Positions 19,700 to 28,254 of a stretch of DNA of 59,911 nt are shown one piece after another (positions within the stretch are counted from its first letter, which is position 1; each line of letters begins with the position of its first letter). The notes under the pieces were generated by a model, which was not told the origin of the DNA, did no database searches, and saw only the letters and a list, made by a program, of their open reading frames with translations. Source of the DNA: Acidovorax sp. (lineage in GTDB: Bacteria > Pseudomonadota > Gammaproteobacteria > Burkholderiales > Burkholderiaceae_C); NCBI GenBank assembly GCA_030692685.1, contig JAUXZO010000196.1, forward strand, positions 1-59,911, written 5' to 3'. A program made the position numbers and the translations under genes.

Positions 19700-20002
19700 T
19701 TAGGCTGCTGCCAGGGCCAGGGCTTTCACCTTGGCAGACAGACGGCTCTTGTCGCGAGCTGCCTTGTTCTTGTGGAAGATGCCCTTGTCAGCCACGGTGT
19801 CCACCACGGCTTGCATCTTGGCGAACAGTTCGGTCGCCTTGGTCTTGTCGCCAGCCAGAACAGCCTTTTCGACGTTCTTGACAGCGGTACGGTATTTGGA
19901 ACGCATGGAGGTGTTCGCAGCGTTCAGCTTGACGTCCTGACGGACGCGCTTGCGGCCGGAGGCCAGGCGGGGGTTCTTCTTCTTTGGTTTAGCGGATGCC
20001 AT
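19700..20002 (-). CDS. rpsT: 30S ribosomal protein S20
   Basis: A 100-residue basic protein of the small ribosomal subunit that binds 16S rRNA. The N-terminus [20 protein letters not shown] (mature ends usually begin with A after Met removal) and the segment [15 protein letters not shown] match S20 along the whole length. It is divergent from murJ, an arrangement common in beta- and gammaproteobacteria. Confidence 0.97.
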   Translation of the reverse strand: MASAKPKKKNPRLASGRKRVRQDVKLNAANTSMRSKYRTAVKNVEKAVLAGDKTKATELFAKMQAVVDTVADKGIFHKNKAARDKSRLSAKVKALALAAA

Positions 20003-20113
20003 AATTTATTTCCTTGGGGTCTGTGGATGATGCCAGCAAAGCCCGCGATTATAGCCCAGGGCAGTTCCTGCATCCATCCCAACCCGAAACTGGCGCAGCG
20101 CCATCGCCAGCGC

Positions 20114-20194
20114 ACCCGTGGAACTGGCTCCGCCAGGCCACCGGGTGCGTCCCCCCTTGGGGGGAAGGCGCGTAGCGCCTCAGGGGGGCTACAC
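20114..20194 (+). repeat. R2 palindromic repeat, copy 1
   Basis: The segment GGAACTGGCTCCGCCAGGCC, then a CCCCCCTTGGGGGG palindrome, GGCGCGTAGCGCC and CAGGGGGG. The same block recurs at 35760-35831. It lies directly upstream of murJ. Confidence 0.8.
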
Positions 20195-20202
20195 TTCCTG
20201 CG

Positions 20203-21768
20203 GTGTCATTGTTCAAAGCCGCCTCTACCGTCTCCCTGCTGACCCTGGCCTCCCGCGTGACGGGCCTGGTGCGCGACCTTCTCATGGCCTCCATGTTCGG
20301 GGCCAACGCCCTGACGGATGCTTTCAACGTCGCCTTCCGCATCCCCAACCTGTTTCGCCGTTTGTTCGCCGAGGGCGCGTTCAGCCAGGCCTTTGTGCCC
20401 GTACTGGCCACCACCAAAGCGCAGCAGGGTGACGAGGTCACGCGCCGCTTGATTGCCGCGGTGGCCACTGTGTTGGCCTGGGTGCTGCTGCTGGCCTGCA
20501 TTTTGGGCGTGCTGGGCGCGCCGGTGCTGGTCTGGGCCCTGGCCAGTGGCCTGCGCCAAAGCGGCGAGGCCTATGACGCAGCCGTGCTGATGACGCGCTG
20601 GATGTTTCCCTACATCGGCTTCATGTCGATGGTGGCGCTGTCGGCGGGCATTCTCAACACCTGGAAGCACTTTGCAGTGCCCGCAGCCTCGCCGGTGTTG
20701 CTGAACCTGTGCATGATCGCCGCCGCCTGGCTGGGGGCTCCGCAGCTGGAGGCGCGGGGCATTGAACCCATTTTTGCGATGGCCGGTGGTGTGATGGTGG
20801 GCGGGGTGCTGCAATTGGCGGTGCAGGTGCCTGCGCTGATGCGGCTGGGGCTCATGCCACGCATCGGCGTGACCTGGGGCGCCATCCGCGCAGCCTGGGC
20901 CGAGCCCGGTGTGCGCCGCGTGCTGACGCTCATGGCCCCCATTTTGCTGGGCGTGGGCGTGGCTCAGATCTCGCTGATGATCAACACCCAGATCGCGTCC
21001 TACCTGACGCCCGGCAGCGTCACCTGGCTTTTTTATGCCGACCGCCTGATGGAGTTTCCGACTGCGCTGCTGGGTGTGGCGCTGGGCGTGGTGCTCACCC
21101 CCCAGCTCACCGCTGCCAAGGCCGCGGGCGATTCCGAGAAGTATTCGGCCATGCTGGACTGGGGCCTGCGCATTGTGGTGCTGCTAGCCGTGCCCAGCGC
21201 AGTGGCGCTGCTCACATTCTCCACCCCGCTGGTGGCCACGTTGTTCCACCACGGCAAGCTGGCCGATAGCGATGTGGCGCAGATTGCGGTGGCGTTGTCC
21301 GGCTACGGCGCCGGGCTGCTGGGGATTGTGGCCATCAAGGTGCTGGCGCCCGGCTATTACGCCAGCCAGGACGTGCGCACGCCCGTCAAGATCGCGATTG
21401 CGGTGCTGGTCATTACCCAGTTGCTCAACATTGCGCTGGTTCCTTTCATTGCGCATGCAGGCCTGGCGCTGTCGATCGGTCTGGGCGCGCTCATCAATGC
21501 CCTGTGGTTGCTGGTGGGTTTGCTGCGGCGCGGCAGCTACCAGCCGCTGCCCGGTTGGGGCAAGTTTGCGCTGCAGGTGGTGGCCGCCAGTGCGCTGCTG
21601 GCGGTGTTGCTGGTGTGGGGCGCGCAGCACTTTGACTGGGTGGGGATGCGCAGCCAGTCGTTGCAGCGGGTCGGCTTGCTGGCTGCGCTGATGGCCGCCG
21701 CCGCGGTGCTGTACTTTGGCGCGCTGTGGGCGGCGGGCCTCAAGTTGCGCAAGATGCTGCGGCGCTGA
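20203..21768 (+). CDS. murJ: Lipid II flippase MurJ
   Basis: A 521-residue inner-membrane protein of the MOP superfamily with about 14 hydrophobic helices. It moves lipid-linked peptidoglycan precursors across the inner membrane. The N-terminus (ASRVTGLVRDLLMASMFGAN, then TDAFNVAFRIPNLFRRLFAE and GAFSQAFVPV) is the family signature. The start is GTG at 20203; no ATG fits. R2 copy 1 occupies the upstream region up to about 10 bp from the start. Confidence 0.97.
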   Translation: MSLFKAASTVSLLTLASRVTGLVRDLLMASMFGANALTDAFNVAFRIPNLFRRLFAEGAFSQAFVPVLATTKAQQGDEVTRRLIAAVATVLAWVLLLACILGVLGAPVLVWALASGLRQSGEAYDAAVLMTRWMFPYIGFMSMVALSAGILNTWKHFAVPAASPVLLNLCMIAAAWLGAPQLEARGIEPIFAMAGGVMVGGVLQLAVQVPALMRLGLMPRIGVTWGAIRAAWAEPGVRRVLTLMAPILLGVGVAQISLMINTQIASYLTPGSVTWLFYADRLMEFPTALLGVALGVVLTPQLTAAKAAGDSEKYSAMLDWGLRIVVLLAVPSAVALLTFSTPLVATLFHHGKLADSDVAQIAVALSGYGAGLLGIVAIKVLAPGYYASQDVRTPVKIAIAVLVITQLLNIALVPFIAHAGLALSIGLGALINALWLLVGLLRRGSYQPLPGWGKFALQVVAASALLAVLLVWGAQHFDWVGMRSQSLQRVGLLAALMAAAAVLYFGALWAAGLKLRKMLRR

Positions 21769-21863
21769 CGGCGCGGGCTTGTCCCTTCAAAGCCGTCAAA
21801 TGCCCCTTGAAACCGCTCTTCCTGTCGCTTGACGCGGCCGGGCGAGGCACTTACAACCCTGTC

Positions 21864-22715
21864 ATGTCCCTGAGTTATTCCGTGCCCACCTCGCTGGAGT
21901 ACTTTGCATCGCTGGTGCAAAGCGACGAACACTTTCCGCTGCTGGAGGCCGCGGCCAGCCTGGCCCAGGACGAATACCCCGAGTTGGACATGCAACTGCT
22001 GCTGGGCGACATGGACCAATTGCTCGCCCGCATCAAACGCCGCCTGCCTGCCGATGCGCCTGCGCTGCAGCGGCTGCGAATCCTCAACCAGTTCTTTTTT
22101 GCGGACCTGGGTTTTGGCGGCAACATCAACAACTACTACGACCCTGAAAACAGCTACCTCAACGCCGTGCTGCGCACACGCCGGGGCATTCCCATCAGTT
22201 TGGCGGTGTTGTGGATGGAGCTGGCCCAGGGCCTGGGCCTGCATGCGCGGGGCATTGCGTTCCCCGGGCATTTCATGGTCAAGGTGCTGCTGCCCAAGGG
22301 GCAGGTGGTGCTCGACCCGATCTCGGGCCAGTCGTTAAGCCGCGAGGAGCTGGCCGAGCGGCTGGAGCCCTACAAGCGCCGCAACGGCCTGGTGGACGAC
22401 TATGACGTGCCGCTGGGCCTGTACCTGCAGGCCGCCACGCCGCGCGACATCATTGCGCGCATGTTGCGCAACCTGAAAGAAGTGCACCGCACGCAGCAGG
22501 ACTGGCAGCGGCTGATTGCCGTGCTCGACCGGCTCATCGTGCTGCTGCCTGTGGCCTGGGGCGAGTGGCGCGACCGGGGCCTGGCCCATGCCGAGCGCGG
22601 CAATACGGCCGAGGCCGTGGCCGACCTGGAGGTCTACCTGGCCCATGCTGACGATGGACTGGACATTGACCTGATTGCCGACCGCCTGAGCGCACTGCGC
22701 AGCGCCAACCGGTGA
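21864..22715 (+). CDS. SirB1 family protein (transglutaminase-like/TPR)
   Basis: A 283-residue cytosolic protein matching the SirB1 family: QRLRILNQFFFADLGFGGN, NSYLNAVLRTRRGIPISLAV and GIAFPGHFMVKV (transglutaminase-like fold), followed by a C-terminal TPR-like section near LIVLLPVAWGEWRDRGLAHA. Biochemical role is not established for the family. It starts 95 bp after murJ on the same strand and may be co-transcribed. It is convergent with the ParB-like gene. Confidence 0.87.
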   Translation: MSLSYSVPTSLEYFASLVQSDEHFPLLEAAASLAQDEYPELDMQLLLGDMDQLLARIKRRLPADAPALQRLRILNQFFFADLGFGGNINNYYDPENSYLNAVLRTRRGIPISLAVLWMELAQGLGLHARGIAFPGHFMVKVLLPKGQVVLDPISGQSLSREELAERLEPYKRRNGLVDDYDVPLGLYLQAATPRDIIARMLRNLKEVHRTQQDWQRLIAVLDRLIVLLPVAWGEWRDRGLAHAERGNTAEAVADLEVYLAHADDGLDIDLIADRLSALRSANR

Positions 22716-22779
22716 ACCGGGTTAACCGCCGGCTGGATCGCCGGGTGCACCGCCCGGCGAGGGCGGTCAAAACACCGCG

Positions 22780-23652
22780 TCAGAACGGCTGATCGGCGGG
22801 GCTAAGCTGGGCCAGCTGTCGGCGCAGCTCGGCATTCTCGGCGGTCAGGTCTGCAATCTGCTGGCGCAGGCGCTGCATCTCGGCGCTGCTGTGGTTGTTG
22901 CTGTTGCTGCTGTTGTTTTCAACAGCGGTTTCGTCCGCGTCTGTCGCTGCGGCGTTTTTTGGCGCATCTTCCCGCGGTGGCTTGCGCTTGAGGTCGCGCA
23001 CACGCTTGGCAGCCTGCTTGAGTTCATCCTTGCCTGCGGCCACAGCCGCCACCTGCTCTTCGGCGGGCAAGGTAGCCACGGCGGCGGCCGCGTTGATGGA
23101 GATGGTGCCGGACTTGACCGCAGCCACCAGCTCCGGCGCGGCTTGTTTCTGGATTTTTTCGATCATCACCACCTGGCTGCTGCTCAGGCGCGCGGCCTTT
23201 GCAATGGCTTCGCGGCTGTTCAACGGGTCGGCGGCGGGCAAGCCTGCGGCGGTTGCTGCGGGGGAGGCGCTGGAGGCGCTCTCGCCAGATGCGCCAGCGT
23301 CGTCAGGGGCAGACGCCGCCCGGGCACGGCGGTCGGCCACGATTTCGCGCTTGCGCAGCGCCAGCACACCGCGCTGAAAATCGGACACGCTGCGGCGCCC
23401 CAGGTGCTGGTCAATCATCCACAGGTGCACGTCTTCCATCGACTGAAAGCGTGGGTTCTGCACGGTTTGAAACGGCAGGCCGTGCTTTTGGCAGATGCCA
23501 TAGCGGTTGTGGCCGTCCACCAGCACATCGCCCCACAGCACTAGCGCGTCGCGGCAGCCTTCGGTGAGGATGCTGCGCTCCAGGGCCTCGTGCTCGTCGG
23601 GGGTCAGGGGTTCGATATAGGCTTTGAGTTCTTCGTTGACGACGATGTTCAT
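22780..23652 (-). CDS. Chromosomal ParB-like nuclease-fold domain protein
   Basis: A 290-residue protein. The N-terminal 100 residues resemble the ParB/Srx fold: LTPDEHEALERSILTEGCRD, then VLVDGHNRYGICQKHGLPF and QRGVLALRKREI. A helix-turn-helix-like region follows (REAIAKAARLSSSQVVMIEK, residues about 145-180). The tail has a low-complexity Asn/Ser stretch (ENNSSNSNNHSS) and a leucine/glutamine coiled coil (MQRLRQQIADLTAENAELRR). Bona fide ParB partitioning proteins carry a different arginine-rich CTP-binding motif and pair with ParA, which is absent here. I suspect a plasmid-derived regulator. The start at 23652 precedes the conserved domain; upstream codons do not look coding. Confidence 0.75.
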   Translation of the reverse strand: MNIVVNEELKAYIEPLTPDEHEALERSILTEGCRDALVLWGDVLVDGHNRYGICQKHGLPFQTVQNPRFQSMEDVHLWMIDQHLGRRSVSDFQRGVLALRKREIVADRRARAASAPDDAGASGESASSASPAATAAGLPAADPLNSREAIAKAARLSSSQVVMIEKIQKQAAPELVAAVKSGTISINAAAAVATLPAEEQVAAVAAGKDELKQAAKRVRDLKRKPPREDAPKNAAATDADETAVENNSSNSNNHSSAEMQRLRQQIADLTAENAELRRQLAQLSPADQPF

Positions 23653-23725
23653 GGTGGGCGTGCAGTCGGGGGTCAGGGCAAGGGGCGCGATTGTAGACAT
23701 GCTCGCCCCAACCCCTTGCGGGCCT

Positions 23726-24841
23726 TTACCGGTCGCGGTTGTCGCGCAGCGCCAGCCAGCCAGCCACGGCCGTAAATGCCGCCACCACCGCGACGATGAT
23801 CCAGAAGCCCTGCCCGTTGTCAGCCAATGGCACGCCGCCCACATTCATGCCAAACAGCCCGGCCAGGATGTTGATGGGCAGGGCCAGCACCGTAACCACG
23901 GTCAGCACAAACAGGCTGCGGCTGTTGGCCTCTTGCACGCTGGCCGCAATCTCTTCTTGCAGCAGCTTGATGCGCTCCTGCAGCCCCAGCATGTCGCGCA
24001 GCACCACCGAGAACTCCTCGGTCGAATCGCGCAGCTCCTGTGCGTCGTAAGCGCCCATCCACGCGGGCGGGTGCTGCAGCAGGCGAAACAGGGCGGCAGG
24101 CTCCGGCGCCATCAGGCGCTGCAGGCGCACCAACAGGCGCCGCAGCACACCCAGCCGCGCGCGTTTGTGGTCCAGCCGCCCGGCCAGCAGCGCGTCTTCG
24201 ACATCGTCAATGCGCTGCGTCACGCCGCGCACGATGTCCACCAGGCCCGAGGCCTGGGTGCGCATCAATTCGGCCAGCAGCGCCACGCTGGAGCTGGGCG
24301 CATTGCCCGCACGCAGGGCGGTGCGCAGCGCATCCACCGACCGCAGCGGGCGGGTGCGTCCCGTCACCATCAAGTGGGGCGCCACGCTGGTCCACAGGGT
24401 GGCGATGTCCGACGGCTCGAACGCAAAATCAAAATGCGCGTCGTTCAGCACCGCGATCAGCGTGTCATCGTCGCGCTCGATGCGGGTCGAGACCGATCGG
24501 TCCTTGAGGGCATCAAAAAACGCCTCGGGCAGCTCAGCATGGCGCTCCATCCAACGCACGGCCTGCGCGTGGCTCAGGTTGAAGTGCAGCCACAAAAAGG
24601 TGGGATGTTCAGCAGTTTCGGAGCGATGGCGCTCCAGCAGCCACTGCGCGGCCTGCGCAGAATCCACCTCCTGCGGCTGTACACCGTCTGCCAGCAAGTA
24701 GCCGCAAATCAGGCCCGCAGCGTCGCCGCCGTAGTTCAGGCTGGCGCTTACCGATGCGAGCGTGCTGGATGGATGGGAAGGGCGGTCTACAGGGGGCACG
24801 GGCTTTGAGGTTCGGCCAGGTCTGTGACGGTGTTGTGACAT
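23726..24841 (-). CDS. CorA/ZntB-type metal ion transporter
   Basis: A 371-residue member of the CorA superfamily: a large cytosolic N-terminal domain rich in helices, then two C-terminal TM helices (about 305-365) separated by the signature loop with LFGMNVGG. The GMN motif is the ion selectivity filter; in ZntB the following residues differ, and the sequence GMNVGGVPL fits the ZntB-like subgroup, so the ion could be Zn2+ or Mg2+. The ATG at 24841 sits inside a perfect palindrome (24834-24858) of a TGTCAC repeat array, which raises the chance that the true start is further in. Confidence 0.88.
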   Translation of the reverse strand: MSQHRHRPGRTSKPVPPVDRPSHPSSTLASVSASLNYGGDAAGLICGYLLADGVQPQEVDSAQAAQWLLERHRSETAEHPTFLWLHFNLSHAQAVRWMERHAELPEAFFDALKDRSVSTRIERDDDTLIAVLNDAHFDFAFEPSDIATLWTSVAPHLMVTGRTRPLRSVDALRTALRAGNAPSSSVALLAELMRTQASGLVDIVRGVTQRIDDVEDALLAGRLDHKRARLGVLRRLLVRLQRLMAPEPAALFRLLQHPPAWMGAYDAQELRDSTEEFSVVLRDMLGLQERIKLLQEEIAASVQEANSRSLFVLTVVTVLALPINILAGLFGMNVGGVPLADNGQGFWIIVAVVAAFTAVAGWLALRDNRDR

Positions 24842-24895
24842 TTCGCGCAAATGTCACAGTTGTCACAGTTGTCACAGATGTCACGTTGCTGTCAC
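24824..24895. promoter_or_regulatory. TGTCAC repeat array and palindrome between divergent genes
   Basis: TGTCACAGT lies at 24852-24860 and 24861-24869, TGTCACAGA at 24870-24878, and TGTCAC at 24879 and 24890. Inverted copies GTGAC lie at 24824 and 24835. The arms TGTGACATTT (24834-24843) and AAATGTCACA (24849-24858) form a perfect palindrome around CGCGC. The spacing is 9, 9, 9, 11. It looks like a multi-site operator shared by the CorA-type and ppk2 genes; the binding factor is unknown. Confidence 0.7.
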
Positions 24896-24944
24896 CTACG
24901 GGCGCCACCATGGCACATTCTATTTTTTGCCTGGTTTGACGCCC

Positions 24945-25859
24945 ATGTTCCACAACAACGCCCTCGACACGCAGGACCTGATGCAGCGCATCGCCAACGA
25001 CCTGATCGATAGCTACGACGAAGAGCTGGAGCTGGAGATCGAGGACCGCAATGTGGACGATTTCGGCGCGCCCCAGCCCACCGACCGGTTGGCGCGCCAG
25101 CAATACTTCAAAGACCTGTTCCACCTGCAGGGCGAGTTGGTGAAGCTGCAAGACTGGGTGCAGCACAGTCGCCAGAAAGTGGTGATCTTGTTTGAAGGGC
25201 GCGACGCGGCGGGCAAGGGTGGTGTCATCAAGCGCATTACCCAGCGTCTGAACCCGCGTGTGGCCCGCGTGGCGGCGCTGCCCGCACCCAACGACCGCGA
25301 GCGCACCCAGTGGTACTTTCAGCGCTATGTGGCGCACCTGCCCGCGGCGGGCGAGATGGTGCTGTTTGACCGCAGTTGGTACAACCGCGCGGGCGTCGAA
25401 CGCGTGATGGGTTTTTGCAGTGACGACGAGTACGAAGAGTTTTTTCGCACCGTGCCGGACTTTGAGCGGATGCTCGTGCGTTCGGGCATCACGCTCGTCA
25501 AATACTGGTTCTCCATCACCGACGAAGAGCAGCACCTGCGTTTTCTGGGCCGCATTCACGACCCCCTCAAGCAGTGGAAGCTGAGCCCCATGGACCTGGA
25601 AAGCCGCGTGCGGTGGGAGGCCTACACCAAGGCCAAGGAGACCATGCTGGAGCGCACCCACATCCCCGAGGCGCCGTGGTGGGTGGTGCAGGCGGTGGAC
25701 AAGAAAAAAGCGCGCCTGAACTGCATTGCGCACCTGCTTTCGCAGCTGCCCTACCAGGATGTGCCCCACCCCGCGGTGGTGCTGCCCGCCCGCGTGCGCA
25801 ACCCCGAATACCTGCGCCAGCCCGTGCCCGCCAGCATGTACGTGCCCGAGGTGTATTGA
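24945..25859 (+). CDS. ppk2: Polyphosphate kinase 2
   Basis: A 304-residue cytosolic PPK2, which transfers phosphate between polyphosphate and nucleotides (ADP or GDP). Walker A is FEGRDAAGKGG (about residues 85-95), Walker B DRSWYNRAGVERV, and the lid has RVRWEAYTKAKE. The single-domain length fits class I enzymes. ATG at 24945 is chosen; a TTG six codons earlier is weaker. It is divergent from the CorA-type gene across the TGTCAC array. Confidence 0.95.
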   Translation: MFHNNALDTQDLMQRIANDLIDSYDEELELEIEDRNVDDFGAPQPTDRLARQQYFKDLFHLQGELVKLQDWVQHSRQKVVILFEGRDAAGKGGVIKRITQRLNPRVARVAALPAPNDRERTQWYFQRYVAHLPAAGEMVLFDRSWYNRAGVERVMGFCSDDEYEEFFRTVPDFERMLVRSGITLVKYWFSITDEEQHLRFLGRIHDPLKQWKLSPMDLESRVRWEAYTKAKETMLERTHIPEAPWWVVQAVDKKKARLNCIAHLLSQLPYQDVPHPAVVLPARVRNPEYLRQPVPASMYVPEVY

Positions 25860-25885
25860 GCGCTGGGCAATGCCGATGTAGGCAG

Positions 25886-25957
25886 TTTGCTATTAATTAA
25901 ATAGCTACTAGCGCTTATCCATCAAGCGCTAGAGCCCAAAAATACTTAAAAATTTGC
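25886..25957 (+). repeat. R1 intergenic repeat, copy 6 (loop inverted)
   Basis: Orientation A flanks (ATAGCTACTAGCGCTT ... AAGCGCTAGAG) but with loop ATCCATC, the reverse complement of the loop seen in most copies. It begins 27 bp after the ppk2 stop. Confidence 0.9.
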
Positions 25958-25984
25958 GCTGGATCGGCGCAGCACGACGTCGCG

Positions 25985-27013
25985 TCAGTGCGCCCGCACC
26001 GTACCGCCTTGCGACGGTGTTCCCCCGCGCCCGAACTGGTGCCACGCCCGGCGCAGCTGGGTGTCTGAGCTGAACCCCGCCATCTGCGCCGCCTGCGTCA
26101 CGTTCTGCCCCGCTTGCAGCGCCGCCTCGGCAGTGGCCAGGCGGATGCGGCGCAGGTACTGCAACGGTGCGATGCCTGCATGTTCCAGAAACAGCCGCGT
26201 GAGGTGCCGGGGCGAGGTGTGGGCCACCCCGGCCATGGCGGACACGTTCCAGTCGGCCTGGGGTTCGCGGCCGACGGCATCCTGCACGCGGTGCAGGGCG
26301 GCGTGCAGGTGGTTGCGGTGGTGCAAAAACGGCGACAGTTCGGGGTCGTTGGGCCCCCGGCGCAGGGCCACCACCATGGTTTGGGCCACTTGTGCGGCCA
26401 CGGCGGGGCCGCAGGTGTCGGCAATACGGTGCAGCAGCAGGTCGATGCCGGTGGTCACGCCCGCGCTGGTGTGCACCGGCCCGTCGGCCACAAACACGCG
26501 GTTGGCGGCCACGTCGCACTGCGGGTCCACCTCGGCCAGCTCCGTGAGGTGCTGGTGGTGGGTGGTGGCGCGGCGCCCGGTCAGCAGGCCCGCGTGGGCG
26601 GCCAGCACGGCGCCTGCGCACACGGTCACCAGTTCCAGCTGGCCGGTGGCCAGGCGCAGACCGCGCAGCCAGTGCAGCAGCGCCAGCGCGTCCGGGTTGC
26701 TGACATCAATGCGCTGTCCGGGCAGGCCGACCAGCACCACCCAGGATGGGCGGGGCAGGGTGGCCGTGTCGGGCAGGGGCGCAAGCCCCGTCAGCATCAC
26801 GCCCACGGACGTGACCGACTGCGGTGTGGGGCTGACAAAGTGCAGCACAAACCGCTCGGGCTGGCCCAGCGCGCGCAGGGTCTGGTTGGCAATGCGCAGC
26901 GCCTCGGCCGGGCCTGCCCAGTCCAGCAGCAGGCTGTGGGGCAGCAGCGCAAAGTAGACGTGGATGGGATCGGGATTGCGGTTGGGGTGTGGGCCCAGTG
27001 CGGCAGGGGTCAT
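25985..27013 (-). CDS. GlxA-type AraC family regulator (DJ-1/PfpI + HTH)
   Basis: A 342-residue transcription factor: an N-terminal class I glutamine amidotransferase/DJ-1-like domain (about 18-195, with VCAGAVLAAHAGLLTGRRAT) and two AraC-type helix-turn-helix motifs at the C-terminus (about 245-335, SPRHLTRLFLEHAGIAPLQY and AAQMAGFSSDTQLRRAWHQF). The nucleophile elbow reads TVCAG, so Cys is kept, though GlxA-type regulators usually act as ligand sensors. Its ATG overlaps the last codons of the DUF1272 gene by 4 bp (ATGA), so it is translationally coupled. It probably regulates its own operon. Confidence 0.9.
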   Translation of the reverse strand: MTPAALGPHPNRNPDPIHVYFALLPHSLLLDWAGPAEALRIANQTLRALGQPERFVLHFVSPTPQSVTSVGVMLTGLAPLPDTATLPRPSWVVLVGLPGQRIDVSNPDALALLHWLRGLRLATGQLELVTVCAGAVLAAHAGLLTGRRATTHHQHLTELAEVDPQCDVAANRVFVADGPVHTSAGVTTGIDLLLHRIADTCGPAVAAQVAQTMVVALRRGPNDPELSPFLHHRNHLHAALHRVQDAVGREPQADWNVSAMAGVAHTSPRHLTRLFLEHAGIAPLQYLRRIRLATAEAALQAGQNVTQAAQMAGFSSDTQLRRAWHQFGRGGTPSQGGTVRAH

Positions 27014-27318
27014 CGCTGCTCGGGGGACACGCCCTGCAGGCTGGCGGCAAAAGCGGCGTGCGCAGCAGCATCCACCGGGCGGTGGCGCACCTGCGTGCTG
27101 GCGGGGTCGTTGCCCAAGTAGTTGCCGTTGCGGCGGTCGTGCGCCGGGCGGATGGGGCGGGGCGCAAAACCGCCGCCGCAGTTGGGGCACACGTTGCCCA
27201 GTACCGTGTCCACACAGGTGGCGCAAAAGGTGCACTCAAAGCTGCAGATGCGCGCCTGCAGCGAGGCCGGGGGCAGGGCGGTGTTGCAGTGTTCGCAGGT
27301 GGGGCGCAGTTCCAGCAT
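27010..27318 (-). CDS. DUF1272 cysteine-rich zinc-binding protein
   Basis: A 102-residue protein with CEHCNTALPP, CSFECTFCATCVD and VCPNCGGGF, giving nine cysteines in the first 50 residues. The pattern fits the DUF1272 family of small zinc-ribbon or treble-clef proteins; function unknown. The C-terminal half is hydrophilic and lacks cysteine. It lies 24 bp after the isochorismatase-like gene and overlaps the GlxA-type regulator by 4 bp, in the middle of a three-gene operon. Confidence 0.88.
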   Translation of the reverse strand: MLELRPTCEHCNTALPPASLQARICSFECTFCATCVDTVLGNVCPNCGGGFAPRPIRPAHDRRNGNYLGNDPASTQVRHRPVDAAAHAAFAASLQGVSPEQR

Positions 27319-27342
27319 GGGGGCTCCTTCGGGTGATGCGGG

Positions 27343-27921
27343 TTATGCGGGTTGTGGGGTCAGCGTTGTTGAGCGTGCCAGCGCCTGTGGCACGTTGCAC
27401 AGGGTGGCAAAGCGGTCTTGCAGCACGGTGGCGGTGCGGGTTTTGATGTCTGCCGCGGTCAGCGCCTGGCCGTCGGGTTGCACCATGTCCCAGGTCAGCG
27501 TGGCGTCGGTGACGTAGTCCACCTCCCAGCCCAGGTCTGACGCATGGCGGGTGGTGGTCTCGCAGCATTGTTCAGTGCGGATGCCGCTCACGATCAGGCG
27601 CTGCACGCCGTGCCGCGTCAACCATACGTCCAGCCCGGTGCCCACCAGCGCGCTGTGGCGGGACTTGGTGAACGTGGCCGCAGCGTCGAACGGGGCGAGC
27701 CCTTGGAGCGGGCGCACATGGCCGGATGCTGGGGAAAAAGCGTTCTCGGTCACATCGGGCCCGTCGCTGTGAAACACCCGCACCACGGGCACGCCGCGCG
27801 CGATGCAGCCGTTGATGAGCTCGTTTTGTGCGCTCAGGTACGCAGGCATGTCCGTGTCATTAAAGTAGGGGCGGTGGCGAAACGATTCTTGTACGTCGAT
27901 CACTATCAGACATGATTTCAT
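27343..27921 (-). CDS. Isochorismatase-family cysteine hydrolase
   Basis: A 192-residue cytosolic hydrolase of the isochorismatase/nicotinamidase superfamily. The catalytic Asp is in VIDVQESF (residue 9), the Lys in FTKSRHSAL and the nucleophile Cys in GIRTEQCCETTTR, with an unusual adjacent pair of Cys. Substrates of the family include amides and ureas; this one is not assignable. First gene of an operon with DUF1272 and the GlxA-type regulator. Confidence 0.87.
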   Translation of the reverse strand: MKSCLIVIDVQESFRHRPYFNDTDMPAYLSAQNELINGCIARGVPVVRVFHSDGPDVTENAFSPASGHVRPLQGLAPFDAAATFTKSRHSALVGTGLDVWLTRHGVQRLIVSGIRTEQCCETTTRHASDLGWEVDYVTDATLTWDMVQPDGQALTAADIKTRTATVLQDRFATLCNVPQALARSTTLTPQPA

Positions 27922-28254
27922 GGGGTGGCTCCTTTTGCGGGTGGTTGATGTCGCTTATTTTGTATGTGCTCTGCGGCAATGTCCGAACCCTGGCAGACAA
28001 GAGTCGATCATTTTCAGACATCGTGTGTTGTCTGGTTGAGCGCTTCGCGCATGTGCGCAGTGCAAAAGACCGACAGAAGCAAGGTTTTTAAGCCAAATTG
28101 GCCTCTGGCGCTTATCCAATAAGCGCTGACAGCTATGGTTTTGATAGTTTTCCCGCCGACCGCCGGAAGCTGCTATGGTGGCAAGGGTTTTCCCTAGAAT
28201 CGCGTTGACCCGACCCACGCTTGCCAAGCCCACTCAGCAGCCCACCCATCATCC
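27922..28254. other. Intergenic region upstream of the hydrolase-DUF1272-glxA operon
   Basis: No gene is visible. It holds R1 copy 7 at about 28083-28150 and a short inverted repeat, CAGACA (28015-28020) with TGTCTG (28029-28034), which could serve as an operator for the divergent genes. Promoters for the minus-strand operon and the plus-strand esterase must lie here. Confidence 0.5.
28083..28150 (-). repeat. R1 intergenic repeat, copy 7
   Basis: Orientation B: AATTGGCCTCTGGCGCTT, loop ATCCAAT, AAGCGCTGACAGCTATG, then TTTTGATAG. Confidence 0.9.

Noticed and set aside
22780..23652. A plasmid origin or partition locus
   Set aside because: There is a ParB-like protein but no ParA, replication initiator or iterons in the adjoining sequence, and neighbours are chromosomal housekeeping genes.
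24824..24895. A CRP/FNR site
   Set aside because: TGTGA and TCACA are present, but the spacing between half sites is 15 bases instead of 6, and the array has more sites than a single dimer would need.
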